Positions 16,324 through 25,335 are shown, numbered from the stretch's first letter. The stretch is 64,000 bases of DNA from Streptomyces finlayi (GCF_014216315.1 NZ_CP045702.1:4526001-4590000), one strand, 5' to 3'. The notes: a model not told the origin generated them from the letters alone. Made by a program: numbers and translations.

Positions 16324-17304
16324 TCAGCGGCGCGGGCTGAACGAGATCACATCGCCTGCCCGCTCTCCACCGGAGAGCTGGCCGTTGCGGTCCGTACGGA
16401 TGTAGACGCGGTGCAGCCACCGGTCCTTGCCGTCCCACCGCGGCGAGAACGGCGTACGAGCGTGCGTCGTACGGAAGTTGTCGATGATGAGTACGTCACC
16501 GGGGACCAGGCTGACTTCCTCGGTCACCTCGTCGAGAGCCGCGGACAGCGCCGCCACGGCTTCCTTGTCCGCGGGGTCCTCGGGGGCGAGGAGCTCACGG
16601 TCGTACCCCAGCAGCGGGTCCTTCTCGTCCCCGTACAGCGGCTTCACCTGGGCGATCGCACCCGGGTCCTCCACCCCGCCACGGAAGGCCACGTCCACGC
16701 AGCACGGCATCTTCCGGTCGAAGAGACGCGCGCGCACCTCCTCCGAGAGCAGCGGCAGTGCCTTGCGGACCGAACCGACGAGCGTCTTCGCCCTGTGCTC
16801 GTGGTCGGCGCGGGAGCAGGCGAGCATCACGTAGTTCGGCTGGAGGACGTGGTACGCCATCTCCGTGTGGAACTCCAGCAGGGTCTCGGAGGTCTCCGAC
16901 GACAGGTGGTGGGCACCCGGCGACGGGTACACGTCGTGGTAGACGGTGCCCGAGCGGAGCTCCTGGTAGCCCGTGTGGAGTCCGAGCCTGCGCCCGACGA
17001 GCGCGAGCATCGCCTCCATGGTCAGCAGACCCCGGTCCACCGGGGCTGGGGTGCTGGTCGGGGTGGCGGGCAGGGCGTCGCCCTGGTCCACCGGGAGCCC
17101 GCGCAGCAGGAGGTAACCGTCGTTGTTGCCGTCGGCGTTGAAGGCGTCGAGCGCTGCCCCGATGTGCGGGGGCAGCTCCTCCGAGTGCTTCTTGGCGGTG
17201 TCCAGGAAGGCGTACAGATCGGCGCGTGGGACCTTCGGCAGCCGCGCGGCGAGCGCGCGGAGCTGATCGCCGTCCTGTGTGCAGTCGATGATCGGATCGG
17301 TCAT
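16324..17304 (-). CDS. cas: Clavaminate synthase
   Basis: 326 aa, the usual length for this enzyme. It is a TauD/clavaminate-synthase-like Fe(II)/2-oxoglutarate oxygenase that in clavulanate producers performs hydroxylation of deoxyguanidinoproclavaminate and the cyclisation/desaturation of proclavaminate to clavaminate. The metal-binding HxE is visible in LLEFHTEMAYHVLQP; the Arg-containing tail DNFRTTHARTPFSPRWDGKD holds the distal His and the 2-oxoglutarate-binding Arg region. It is the last gene of the early-pathway operon; its ATG overlaps the pah stop by 4 bp (ATGA), which ties the assignment to pah. A VioC-like arginine hydroxylase is the main alternative on sequence alone, but the neighbours exclude it. 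Confidence 0.95.
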   Translation of the reverse strand: MTDPIIDCTQDGDQLRALAARLPKVPRADLYAFLDTAKKHSEELPPHIGAALDAFNADGNNDGYLLLRGLPVDQGDALPATPTSTPAPVDRGLLTMEAMLALVGRRLGLHTGYQELRSGTVYHDVYPSPGAHHLSSETSETLLEFHTEMAYHVLQPNYVMLACSRADHEHRAKTLVGSVRKALPLLSEEVRARLFDRKMPCCVDVAFRGGVEDPGAIAQVKPLYGDEKDPLLGYDRELLAPEDPADKEAVAALSAALDEVTEEVSLVPGDVLIIDNFRTTHARTPFSPRWDGKDRWLHRVYIRTDRNGQLSGGERAGDVISFSPRR

Positions 17305-18260
17305 GGTGCGTTGTCTCCTTCGCTTCTGGGGCGATGGGCGCGGGCGTACTGGTAGAGCAGCTCCGCGCCGATCTCGGTGGCCAGGACGGAGGTGATCCCC
17401 CCGTGGTCGTAGAGCGGGGAGACCTCCATGACGTCGAAGCCGACCGGTTTGAGGTCCCCGATGCAGCGCAGCAGCGCGAGGACTTCGCGCGAGGTCAGTC
17501 CTCCCGGGGCAGGCGTGCCGGTACCCGGGGCGAAGGCCGGGTCGAGTACGTCGATGTCCACCGACACGTACACGGGGCGCTTGCCGACCCGCTCGCGGAT
17601 GAGGTCCGCGGTCCGGGCCACCGGGTTGTCGGCGAACTCGTCGGCGGTGACGATCCGGACGCCGTGCCCGCGCGCGTAGTCGAGCGAGTCCGGCTTCGGG
17701 TTGTGGCCGCGGATGCCGATCTGGACCATCGCCGACGGATCGACGATCTTCTCGTCGATGGCGTGGCGGAACGGGGTCCCGTGATGGAACTCGCCGCCGT
17801 AGAAAGCCGGGTTGGTGTCGGAGTGCGCGTCCAGGTGCACCACCGCCACCGGACCGTGCTGGTCGGCGACCGCCCGCAGGGCGGCCAGGGTCAGCGAGTG
17901 GTCGCCACCGAGCATCAGGAACGTCGCGTTGTCCGCGAGGACCGCCTTGAGGTGCTGCTCGGCCGTCTCCATGGCGATGTGCATGTTGAACGGCGTCAGG
18001 TCGATGTCCCCGGCGTCCGCGCAGCGGATGAGGTCGAAGGTCCCCGGACCCCGGTCGATACCGACGCCGTGGATGAGCCCCGACTCGTTGCGGATGGCAC
18101 GCGGGCCGAAGCGGGCGCCGGGACGGTAGCTGGTGCCGCCGTCGTACGGGGCGCCGATGACGACCACGTCGTATCCGCTCGGCTCGGTGTCGTGCGGGAG
18201 CCGCATGAAGGTGGGGATCTGTGCGTAACGGGGCGAGACGTGCGAATCGATGCGCTGCAC
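17301..18260 (-). CDS. pah: Proclavaminate amidinohydrolase
   Basis: 319 aa from GTG 18260, preceded by GAAGGGGAG inside the end of bls; the longer frame starting at 18557 is a read-through of the other frame. Ureohydrolase motifs with Mn-binding residues are intact: GGDHSLTLAALRA, VHLDAHSDTNP and SVDIDVLDPAFAPGTGTP. The enzyme removes urea from the guanidino group of guanidinoproclavaminate to give proclavaminate, between the two oxidative steps catalysed by Cas. On sequence alone it could be an agmatinase, but it lies between bls and cas in the same operon (4-bp gap to bls, 4-bp overlap with cas). Confidence 0.95.
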   Translation of the reverse strand: MQRIDSHVSPRYAQIPTFMRLPHDTEPSGYDVVVIGAPYDGGTSYRPGARFGPRAIRNESGLIHGVGIDRGPGTFDLIRCADAGDIDLTPFNMHIAMETAEQHLKAVLADNATFLMLGGDHSLTLAALRAVADQHGPVAVVHLDAHSDTNPAFYGGEFHHGTPFRHAIDEKIVDPSAMVQIGIRGHNPKPDSLDYARGHGVRIVTADEFADNPVARTADLIRERVGKRPVYVSVDIDVLDPAFAPGTGTPAPGGLTSREVLALLRCIGDLKPVGFDVMEVSPLYDHGGITSVLATEIGAELLYQYARAHRPRSEGDNAP

Positions 18261-18264
18261 TGGT

Positions 18265-19881
18265 TCACTCCCCTTCCGGGGCCGGCTGGTCGGCGGGGAC
18301 GGGCGCGGCGTGCAGATGCGGCGAGCCCTCGGGCCGTCGCGCGGACGGCACGGTACGGCGCTCCGTGAACTGGTCCGCCACCTCACCGACCACGTCCCAC
18401 GTGGAGACGTGGTCCGGATGCTCGCCGTTGACGACGGTGCGGTCGAACAGCTCCTGCACGACCTGGCGCTTGGCGCTCGGTACGGACTCCTCCGGTACGC
18501 CGTGCTCCGAGAGGACCAGGCTGAACGCGGACGTGGTGCCGGAGCCCTCGTGGACACCGAGCTTGGGCCGGGTGACGGTCTCGTGCGGCAGCAGCTCGGT
18601 CATGGCGGCCCGCAGCACCCATTTGTCGCGCCCGTACCGTCGCTTGAGCCCGGCCTCCAGCGAGACCAGGTGGTCGAGCACCTCGCGGTCCCAGTACGGG
18701 TGGGTGGTCCAGTGCCCGTACATCGTCGACAGCACCGGCGACATCTCGTTGAGCCCGTCGAAGGTGGCCATGTCGTACGCCACCGCCGAGTCCAGGTCCG
18801 GCAGCCGGTCCTCACGGTGCATTCCGGCGAGCGGGATGTCGGCGCCGTACCCGGTGAGGATGCGGCGCTGTGGTCCCTTGAGCGTCCCGTAGAGGGCGTT
18901 CAGGGGCAGCAGGTACTCGATGATGTCCGGGTCGAGCGACTCCGCGGACCAGATGGTGTGCGGTAGCCGGCTCAGCAGATCCGAGGTCTGCAGGGTCAGT
19001 TCGCGGTGGTGCGAACCGAGGTGGTCCGCCACGACGCGGGCCTGCGGGAACTCGTCCGAGGTCTCGGTCCCCATCGATACGGTGTCCAGGGCGCCGGCGG
19101 CCCGGTGCGCGAGCGCCGCGACCCCCGAGGAGTCGATGCCGCCGGAGAGCACCACGAGCGGAGGCCCGTCCGGGCCCAGCCGGGAGCGGACAGCGGTGTC
19201 CAGGACCTGGCGCAGCGACTCGACCGCCTCGTCCTCGTCGACGATGCGGCGGGACAGCGCCGGAGCCCAGGTGCGGTGGGCGTCGGTGGTGCCGGTCTTG
19301 AGGTCGATGGCCAGCACGGTGCCGGCCGGTACCTGGTAGACCCCGGCGAGCCGTCGTACGCGGCGGGCGGATGGGACCGGCAGGCCCATCGGTCCGCCGT
19401 GCCGGGCCAGCGTCTTGGCCTCGGTGGAGGCGAAGACCTCACCGCGGCCGGGCCGGATGTACAGCGGGACGGAGCCGGCGTGGTCGGTCGCCAGGTAGAC
19501 GCTCTGCCCGGTGGCGACGACGGCGGCGAACCGGCCGTTGACGAGACGGAACGCGTGCATTCCGTACCGGTGGAACAGCTGGAGCAGCAGGTGGGCGTCG
19601 CCGGCGTCGGCGTCCGCGGACGGGAGAACGGACCGGAGGTCGTCCCCGTTGTAGATCTCTCCGACGGCCAGTACGGCGACGTCCGCGTCGCGGGCGAGCG
19701 CGGGTTCGGGGGAGATGGCGGGGGCATGGACCAGCGACGCGGTGACGGTCTGCGTCCGCAGACGTTCCCGGAAGCCGGTGGTCGTGCCCTGGGTGGCATG
19801 GGCCGCACCGAGGACCCGGTCTCCGTCCAGTTGGGCGGAGACCAGGAATCCGTAGGCGGCAGGAGACTCCTGCGCTGACAT
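18265..19881 (-). CDS. bls: Beta-lactam synthetase
   Basis: 538 aa, slightly longer than the characterised enzyme. It resembles class B asparagine synthetase but the N-terminal Cys nucleophile is absent (MSAQESPAAYGF), so the amidotransferase half is vestigial. The C-terminal synthetase domain has the PP-loop LSGGIDSSGVAAL and a conserved GYGADIPLAGMHRED region. The enzyme adenylates N2-(2-carboxyethyl)arginine with ATP and closes it intramolecularly to the monocyclic beta-lactam deoxyguanidinoproclavaminate. It starts 2 bp after the ceaS stop and ends 4 bp before pah. A glutamine-dependent asparagine synthetase is excluded by the missing Cys and the context. Confidence 0.95.
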   Translation of the reverse strand: MSAQESPAAYGFLVSAQLDGDRVLGAAHATQGTTTGFRERLRTQTVTASLVHAPAISPEPALARDADVAVLAVGEIYNGDDLRSVLPSADADAGDAHLLLQLFHRYGMHAFRLVNGRFAAVVATGQSVYLATDHAGSVPLYIRPGRGEVFASTEAKTLARHGGPMGLPVPSARRVRRLAGVYQVPAGTVLAIDLKTGTTDAHRTWAPALSRRIVDEDEAVESLRQVLDTAVRSRLGPDGPPLVVLSGGIDSSGVAALAHRAAGALDTVSMGTETSDEFPQARVVADHLGSHHRELTLQTSDLLSRLPHTIWSAESLDPDIIEYLLPLNALYGTLKGPQRRILTGYGADIPLAGMHREDRLPDLDSAVAYDMATFDGLNEMSPVLSTMYGHWTTHPYWDREVLDHLVSLEAGLKRRYGRDKWVLRAAMTELLPHETVTRPKLGVHEGSGTTSAFSLVLSEHGVPEESVPSAKRQVVQELFDRTVVNGEHPDHVSTWDVVGEVADQFTERRTVPSARRPEGSPHLHAAPVPADQPAPEGE

Positions 19882-19883
19882 GA

Positions 19884-21602
19884 TCAGATGCTCAGTGCCC
19901 CGAAGCCACCGGTCGTGAAGTCATAGTTGACCGGTACTTCGATGAGGAAGGGGCGGCCCAGCTCGGCTCCCTTGCGCAGCGCGGCGAGCAGCTCCTCGCG
20001 CGAGGTCGCGCGGGTCGCGTCGACACCGTTCGCCTCCGCGAGGGCGACGAAGTCGACGCTGCCGAACTTGACCGCCGGGTCGTGGCTGCGGCGGTGGCCG
20101 AGGTTCTGGTAGAGCTCGATGAGACCGTTGGTGTCGTTGTTCACGACGACGGTGACGATCGGCAGGTTGAGACGGGCGATCGTCTCCAGGTCGGCGCTGT
20201 TGGAGTGGAAGCCGCCGTCGCCCGCGATGAGGAAGGTGGGCTCGTCGGGGCGGGCCATCTGGGCGCCGATGGCCGCCGGGATGCCGTAGCCGAAGCTGGA
20301 GCAGCCGGCCGAGGTGAGGAAGCCGAACGGCTGGTCCGCGCGGGCGAACAGCACCCCGTAGTGACGGAAGAAGCCGATGTCGGAGACGATCGTGCCGCGG
20401 GCCGGGCCCGCGGCCTCGGCCATGACCTCGTTCATGGAGTCCATGACCTGGTGGACGCGCATGCCGTCCTCGTACTCCGTGGGGTCGGCGAGGAACTCCG
20501 CGATCCGCGCGCGCAGCGGGGCGATGTCGTGCCGGTCCTTCGCGGCGAGGTCGGCGGTGGCCGCTTCGACGTGCTCGACGAAGGCCAGCACGTCGGTGAC
20601 GACGTCGATGGTGGGGCGGTACACCCGGGGGATCGGGTTCGGGGTGGGAGAGATGCGGACGGTCTTCTTCTCCTGGCCGCGCGCCCACATCGAGGGCCGC
20701 AGGTCCTCGGCGTAGTCGTAGCCGACGGTGAGGACGACGTCCACCGGGGCGAACAGGGTCTCCAGGGCCGGGAAGCCGAGGATGCCGTCCATGTAGCCGG
20801 TGACGGCGCCGTAGTTCAGCTCGTGCTCGTGGGGCAGGACGCCCTTGGCGATGTACGTCGTGATGACCGGGATGTTCAGGCGCTCGGCCAGGGCCCGGAT
20901 CGCGTCGACCGCACCGGAGCGGATCGCCGCGGCACCGACGGCCAGGACCGGGTGCTTGGCACCGCGCAGCAGCTCGACGGCCTCGTCGGCGGCGCTCTTC
21001 CAGTCGGCGTCGACCGTGCCGGTGGGCTTGGCCGGGGTGCGGGCGGGCGGGTTGTTGCCGAGGGTGATGCCCTCACTGGAGCCCAGCAGGTCGACGGGGA
21101 GGGAGATGAACGACGGGCCGACCGGCTCGGTCATGGCGGCCGACACCGCGGAGTCCACCAGGTCGGTGATCTCGTGCGGGCGCTCCAGCTCCACCGCGTA
21201 CTTCGTCATCGGTTTGGCGATGGCGACCAGGTCCAGGCACTGGTGGGTGTCGTTGGGGAAGATGTCGTGCGACTCGGACTGGGCGGCCAGTGCGATGACC
21301 GGCGAACGGTCGAGCATCGAGGTCGCGATGCCGGTGGACAGGTTCGTCATTCCGGGGCCGAGCGTCGCCCAGCACGCCTGCGGGCGGCCGCTGATCCGGG
21401 CGAGCACATCGGCGGCGACACCGGCGGTGAACTCGTGCCGGGTGAGCACGAACTCGATCCCCTCGACCTCGTCGAAGAGGATCGAGGCGGCCTCGCGGCC
21501 GACGACTCCGAAGACCTTCTCCACACCGTGCTCGTGCAGCCGGGTCAGCAGTGCGTGGGCAGCTGTCGGTTCGTTCTTGGGGCCGGTCGATACGCGGGAC
21601 AT
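19884..21602 (-). CDS. ceaS: Carboxyethylarginine synthase (ThDP-dependent)
   Basis: 572 aa, ATG with AGGAG 5 bp upstream. Three-domain acetolactate-synthase-type ThDP enzyme: Pyr domain with VFGVVGREAASILFDEVEGI, central domain, and PP domain with the cofactor motif GDGGFHSNSADLETIARL and VVVNNDTNGL. It catalyses the first committed step of clavam formation, condensing D-glyceraldehyde-3-phosphate with L-arginine to N2-(2-carboxyethyl)arginine. It leads the leftward operon ceaS-bls-pah-cas and is divergent from claR across 193 bp. Without the neighbours it could be mistaken for acetolactate synthase or a benzoylformate-decarboxylase relative. Confidence 0.95.
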   Translation of the reverse strand: MSRVSTGPKNEPTAAHALLTRLHEHGVEKVFGVVGREAASILFDEVEGIEFVLTRHEFTAGVAADVLARISGRPQACWATLGPGMTNLSTGIATSMLDRSPVIALAAQSESHDIFPNDTHQCLDLVAIAKPMTKYAVELERPHEITDLVDSAVSAAMTEPVGPSFISLPVDLLGSSEGITLGNNPPARTPAKPTGTVDADWKSAADEAVELLRGAKHPVLAVGAAAIRSGAVDAIRALAERLNIPVITTYIAKGVLPHEHELNYGAVTGYMDGILGFPALETLFAPVDVVLTVGYDYAEDLRPSMWARGQEKKTVRISPTPNPIPRVYRPTIDVVTDVLAFVEHVEAATADLAAKDRHDIAPLRARIAEFLADPTEYEDGMRVHQVMDSMNEVMAEAAGPARGTIVSDIGFFRHYGVLFARADQPFGFLTSAGCSSFGYGIPAAIGAQMARPDEPTFLIAGDGGFHSNSADLETIARLNLPIVTVVVNNDTNGLIELYQNLGHRRSHDPAVKFGSVDFVALAEANGVDATRATSREELLAALRKGAELGRPFLIEVPVNYDFTTGGFGALSI

Positions 21603-21664
21603 GGGTCTCCTGGTCGGTCAGCGATGGGCAAGACCTGAGAACCGTGACGGTCGCCGCTCTTCGC

Positions 21665-21708
21665 CCGCTCTCTCCCGGATATTCGAGGAGGGGCCGGAGA
21701 GAGAGCGG
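21665..21708. promoter_or_regulatory. Long imperfect inverted repeat between ceaS and claR
   Basis: CCGCTCTCTCCCGG (21665-21678) and CCGGAGAGAGAGCGG (21694-21708) are complementary apart from one inserted base, around an ATATTCGAGGAGGGG centre. It lies 63 bp upstream of ceaS and 88 bp upstream of claR, the expected place for an operator controlling both. It could bind ClaR or the SARP; equally it could form a leader hairpin in either transcript. Confidence 0.5.
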
Positions 21709-21795
21709 AGACGGACGGGAGTGACGCGCCCCGAACTCTGATGCGGAAGCCGGCCCCCCAGTGCCGGTCGGTCTCCGTCGAAAAGGGATGTCCAC

Positions 21796-23196
21796 GTGCC
21801 TTTTGAGCGAGTTTTGGCGTCTGTTCCCGTTCCGCCGGCGCAGTTTCCCTTCTCCCGTGCGGACCTGCGGCTTCTGGACGCGGTGGCGGGATGCGGAGAC
21901 CTCGCGGAGGTGGCACGGCGGCTGGGGCTGCGCCAGGGGTCGGTCGAGCGCAGGCTGGACCGGCTGGACAAGGACGTGGACCTGGCACTGACCCGGCGCG
22001 GCTGTCATTCGGCGCAGCTGACCCCGGCCGGTTCGCGGCTGCTGGTGGCCGGGCGCCGTTTCTTCCGGCAGGTGGACCTCGCCGCGCGTACGGAGATATT
22101 CGGCAGCGGCCCCGAGGCCCTGGACGCGCCGGACGTCCTGTCGATCGCCTCCGCCGAACCGTTGCTGGAGGACGTGGTCGAGGACGCGTCGGCCACGCTG
22201 GGGGTGCTGCTGTCCATCAGCCACGACACCCCGCACGGAGCGCTGCGGCAGCTGGCCGACTTCTCGGTGGACGCCGTGCACACCTGGGGACTCGACACCC
22301 CGCACGCCTCGGTCGAGCGGGCGGTCCGGGCGTACGACGTGCTCGACGACGCCCTGTGGGTCACGCTGCCGTCCGGCCATCCGCTGGCCGACCGCGAGTC
22401 GCTCGCGCTGGCCGATCTGCTGGACGAGAACTGGGTGAGCGAGGCGGGGCCCGGCTCGGAGGTGCTGGTCGAGCGGGTCTTCCACGCCGCGGGTCTGCCC
22501 AGGCCGGCGCGGCTCCAGGTGGCCGGGGCCTCGGTCGTGCGGGGCATGCTGCACCGGGGGGATGTCGTCGGCCTCGGTTCGCCCACGGGCCCGGCCCTGC
22601 ACACCCCGAACCTGGTACGCCGGTCCGTCGTCGAACGCCCCCGCCGCACCTGCTCGCTGATCGTCGACCCGGCCGTGGTGCCGGGGGCGCTGGCCGAGCA
22701 ACTGGCCACGCTGCTCACGGCCCGCTATCTGGAACGGTTCGCCGAGCACCATCAGGACATGCTCCGCGACCCCTGGTGGGCCCAGTGGTACGGGGAGCAG
22801 CTGGACCGCCAGGACGCGGGAACCGCGCACCACTCGACGGAGCCTTCACCGGCCTCCCCGCCCACGGATTCCGGCCGGCTCGATGTCGAGGACCTTCATC
22901 TGCTGCGCGCGGTCGCCCAGCACGGCAGCATCAACCGGGCCGCGGCGGTCCTCTCCATCAGCCAGTCCGCGCTGACCCGCCGGATCCACCGGCTGGAGTT
23001 CCGGCTGGGCGCGCGGCTGCTGTTGCGCAGTTCCCGGGGAACATCACTGACCAGCTCCACCCGCAAGTTCCTGCGCCAACTGGATTCCTTCGAGCGGGAG
23101 TTCCACGGCGCGGGCACTGCGGCCCGCCGTCACCCGGGCCGTGTGGGCCACCCGGGCCGGCCGGCGCCGCAGAGCCGGTGGACGAAGGCGGGGTGA
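21796..23196 (+). CDS. claR: ClaR-like LysR-type regulator with two HTH domains
   Basis: 466 aa from GTG 21796, preceded by AAAAGGGA. An N-terminal winged-HTH-like segment (LRLLDAVAGCGDLAEVARRL then QGSVERRLDRL) is followed by a substrate-binding-like domain (about residues 95-320) and, unusually for LysR proteins, a second canonical LysR HTH at the C-terminus (HLLRAVAQHGSINRAAAVLS, then SQSALTRRIHRLE). This two-HTH layout is the hallmark of ClaR, the activator of the late clavulanate genes in S. clavuligerus (about 431 aa there). Here it is divergent from ceaS rather than following oppA1. It ends 26 bp from the convergent Uma2 gene. Confidence 0.9.
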   Translation: MPFERVLASVPVPPAQFPFSRADLRLLDAVAGCGDLAEVARRLGLRQGSVERRLDRLDKDVDLALTRRGCHSAQLTPAGSRLLVAGRRFFRQVDLAARTEIFGSGPEALDAPDVLSIASAEPLLEDVVEDASATLGVLLSISHDTPHGALRQLADFSVDAVHTWGLDTPHASVERAVRAYDVLDDALWVTLPSGHPLADRESLALADLLDENWVSEAGPGSEVLVERVFHAAGLPRPARLQVAGASVVRGMLHRGDVVGLGSPTGPALHTPNLVRRSVVERPRRTCSLIVDPAVVPGALAEQLATLLTARYLERFAEHHQDMLRDPWWAQWYGEQLDRQDAGTAHHSTEPSPASPPTDSGRLDVEDLHLLRAVAQHGSINRAAAVLSISQSALTRRIHRLEFRLGARLLLRSSRGTSLTSSTRKFLRQLDSFEREFHGAGTAARRHPGRVGHPGRPAPQSRWTKAG

Positions 23197-23222
23197 GGCA
23201 TGGGCTGCCCGCTGGAAGGCAT

Positions 23223-23786
23223 CTACTGCCGGGAGAGTCCAGCCGGATCGATCGAGATGGGGAACGGGGCGTCCAGGTGGGTGGTCGCGCCCGCGAGTGC
23301 CGTGGTCCGCTCTACGTAGCGACCGCACCGCAGTTCGTAGATGACGAGCATGGGGGCGGGGTCGAACTCCAGACGCCAGAAGTGCGGGATGGCGGCCTCT
23401 GCGTACAGCATGGGCTTGACCTTGCGGTCCATGGTGCTGTTGCCGGGGGAGACGAGTTCGACGACAAGCTGGACCGCGTCGATGTCGATGGTGACGGGGT
23501 CGTCGGCGGTCGCTCCGGCGTCGGCCACGACCAGGTCGGGCACGACCAGCCCGGACGGCAGGACGACGTTGACGCCTTCCAGGATCTCCACCGGCGCGCC
23601 GACGGCTCGGGCGGCCGCGTCCAGGGCGACGTGGAGGCGGAACGAGGCCCGCTGGTGGCGGACGCCGGGGGCGGGGGACATTACGAGGGACTCCCCCAGC
23701 AGCTCGTAGCGGGTGGTGCGGTCTTCGGGCAGAGCCAGGACATCGGCGACGGTCCAGGGACCGGTGTGGTCGGTGGCAACGCTCAT
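23223..23786 (-). CDS. Uma2-family (DUF820) nuclease-like protein
   Basis: 187 aa. The Uma2 PD-(D/E)xK-like core is visible: RYELLGESLVMSPAPGVRHQ at the N-terminus, LVVPDLVVADAG with the catalytic Asp, and VQLVVELVSPGNSTMDRKVK carrying E...K. Uma2 genes are numerous in actinobacteria and cyanobacteria, often as singletons in accessory DNA; their biological substrate is unknown. AGGTGAAGGGG precedes the ATG. It begins the block of accessory genes inserted between claR and oppA1. Confidence 0.9.
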   Translation of the reverse strand: MSVATDHTGPWTVADVLALPEDRTTRYELLGESLVMSPAPGVRHQRASFRLHVALDAAARAVGAPVEILEGVNVVLPSGLVVPDLVVADAGATADDPVTIDIDAVQLVVELVSPGNSTMDRKVKPMLYAEAAIPHFWRLEFDPAPMLVIYELRCGRYVERTTALAGATTHLDAPFPISIDPAGLSRQ

Positions 23787-24174
23787 TCCCCTTCACCTCC
23801 TCATCCGACCGGCGGTCTCGGTGTGACCTCGACAGGCGGTACACGACCAGCATACGGGCGCTCCCACCTGCTGACACGGGTTCGCCGCCATGAGCGACTT
23901 ATCGAACACGCGTGCCGCTCAGTCGCTCGCCCCAGGGGTGTCGGCATGGCTCGCCCATGTCCGGTCCGGGCATGGGCACGCGAGCCCGGCATGATCAATA
24001 CATCCAGGGGAGGGGCCCTCCGCCCACCAGTGGCCCGCGTCGAGCGCCAGGAGCGCGAGGACCAGGCGGTTACGCCACCCCATCGATCGCCCCTCCCTCA
24101 GCAGGCAACGGCGTAGCCCGCAGGAACCCGGTGCGAATCTCCCTGTACCCGGTGTGCCCGGTTCCCTGCGTGTG
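23787..24174. other. Intergenic stretch with one possible small gene
   Basis: Apart from the 54-codon frame at 23919-24083, I see no supported gene here. Confidence 0.5.
23919..24083 (-). CDS. Possible small protein, hydrophobic N-terminus
   Basis: A 54-codon frame starts MGWRNRLVLALLALDAGHWW and has an excellent ribosome site (GGGAGGGG, 5-6 bp before the ATG). The N-terminal 15 residues look like a short membrane segment or signal; the remainder contains three Cys and is otherwise unremarkable. No family is recognised. The strong initiation context is the only support. Confidence 0.4.
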   Translation of the reverse strand: MGWRNRLVLALLALDAGHWWAEGPSPGCIDHAGLACPCPDRTWASHADTPGASD

Positions 24175-24438
24175 CTACGTCGTGCACTCCGCCTCGAAGA
24201 TCAGCGGGGTACCGGATGTGTCCTCGCTCAACGCCCAGTCCCTCCGCGTCGAACTCACCCACAGTTGTGTGAAGACGGGCACCCGCAACGGACGCTCTGC
24301 CTCGAAGGTGAGGACGACGACGGCGCCGCCGGTGGCGAAGCGGTCCAGGTGTGCCCGCTTCACTTCAAGCCACCGTCCACGGAGACCGACTCGGTCTCCC
24401 GTCCGCACCAGGACAGCACACCTCTGCGTCTCAGCCAT
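24175..24438 (-). CDS. Small hypothetical protein of the abaA-like operon
   Basis: 87 aa from ATG 24438; a longer frame reaching 24546 overlaps the upstream gene and is not needed. It starts MAETQRCAVLVRTGDRVGL and looks like a small beta-rich protein (VGLRGRWLEVKRAHLDRF, VVVLTFEAERPLRVPVF). The start overlaps the end of the HATPase gene by 8 bp, so the two are translationally coupled. Small genes of unknown role are regular members of these ATPase/XRE/DUF397 groups in Streptomyces. No specific function can be given. Confidence 0.65.
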   Translation of the reverse strand: MAETQRCAVLVRTGDRVGLRGRWLEVKRAHLDRFATGGAVVVLTFEAERPLRVPVFTQLWVSSTRRDWALSEDTSGTPLIFEAECTT

Positions 24439-24859
24439 GGCGCACCCCGTCGTCCGTAGTGGCGCCGAGCCGCAGTTGCGCCCACACGACCTTCCCCGGG
24501 CCGATCCGGTCGCCGAACCCCCAGGTGTCGGCCACGGCAGCCACAAGGAGCAGCCCTCTTTGGCCGCACGCTTCCAGGTCCGGCTCGGACACCTTGGGCA
24601 GTGCCTCCGAGGCGTCGTGCACCTCGATGCGCAGATTGCCGTTCACCACGAGGAAGCGGGTTTCGATCTCCCGCCCAGGCGAGACCTTGGCGTGCTGTCC
24701 GGCATTGGTCATCAGCTCCGAGAGAACGAGCAACGCATCGTCCGACAGCAGGGCCAGACCCCAACGGTCCAAGGCCGTACGCAATTCGCTACGCGCCTGC
24801 CCCACGCAACGCGGGTGCCGACTCCAGCGCCGGATCACGGCGCCGTCTCCACTGCTCAT
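24431..24859 (-). CDS. HATPase-domain, anti-sigma-factor-like protein
   Basis: 142 aa from ATG 24859. The GHKL/HATPase_c fold is recognisable: VLSELMTNAGQHA (N box), LRIEVHDASEALPKV (G1-like box) and a C-terminal GQRGLLLVAAVADTWGFGD. Such stand-alone ATPases resemble RsbW/SpoIIAB-type serine kinases and are a defining partner in the abaA/whiJ-type gene sets of Streptomyces, where the cognate target is usually unknown. It overlaps the preceding gene (TGATG) and the next one, forming a three-gene leftward operon divergent from the XRE gene at 25404. Confidence 0.85.
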   Translation of the reverse strand: MSSGDGAVIRRWSRHPRCVGQARSELRTALDRWGLALLSDDALLVLSELMTNAGQHAKVSPGREIETRFLVVNGNLRIEVHDASEALPKVSEPDLEACGQRGLLLVAAVADTWGFGDRIGPGKVVWAQLRLGATTDDGVRHG

Positions 24860-25176
24860 CAGCGCACCACCATGTCGTGGATCAGGCGCGGCCCGGTGTC
24901 GATGCCATGCACCGCCAGCCAGGGCGACCGCCGCCGCTCCTGCCTCAGCCGGCTCTCGGCCCGCTGCCACCGCTCGTACGCCGCCTGCGAGTACGGGCCG
25001 TCCACGGGGCGGGGAACGATCGTGACTGGCAGCGCGGAACGGCATACCAGCAGGCGGCGGTTGCGAGCTGCGACGGGTGGAGAAGCCGGGACCGTGTCCG
25101 CCTTCCGGCCGAGTCCGGCAGGTGGGGCTAAGCGACGCACCATCGGGTCGAAGAGACGGGAGATAAGCTTCAGCAT
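24859..25176 (-). CDS. Hypothetical protein preceding the HATPase gene
   Basis: 105 aa, starting MLKLISRLFDPMVRRLAPPA. Basic N-terminus, then a segment PRPVDGPYSQAAYERWQRAE and RLRQERRRSPWLAVHGIDTG typical of small uncharacterised proteins found beside these ATPases. The stop overlaps the ATPase start (TGATG). GGAG lies about 8 bp before the ATG. It is the first gene of the leftward operon; its promoter must lie in 25177-25403, opposite the XRE promoter. Confidence 0.65.
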   Translation of the reverse strand: MLKLISRLFDPMVRRLAPPAGLGRKADTVPASPPVAARNRRLLVCRSALPVTIVPRPVDGPYSQAAYERWQRAESRLRQERRRSPWLAVHGIDTGPRLIHDMVVR

Positions 25177-25335
25177 GTCGACGCTCCTTCAAAGCGTTGT
25201 CCACGCCCCCGGACCGCCCAAGCGGTCGCGGGGGTCTCTGCTTCATGCGGCAGTCACCAGATGTGCCGAACGCCGACACGCTGAGTGATGCTGGGACAAG
25301 ATTGCTCTGCTCGTGCTCGATATGCAAGTGACTCT

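Noticed and set aside
16324..19881. cas, pah and bls as an arginine hydroxylase, agmatinase and asparagine synthetase of primary metabolism
   Set aside because: They are in one coupled operon with ceaS, and BLS lacks the N-terminal Cys required for amidotransferase activity.
20082..21638. Long plus-strand frame opposite ceaS (518 codons)
   Set aside because: It is the antisense shadow typical of high-GC coding DNA, rich in Gly/Val/Asp/Arg, without a ribosome site or family motif.
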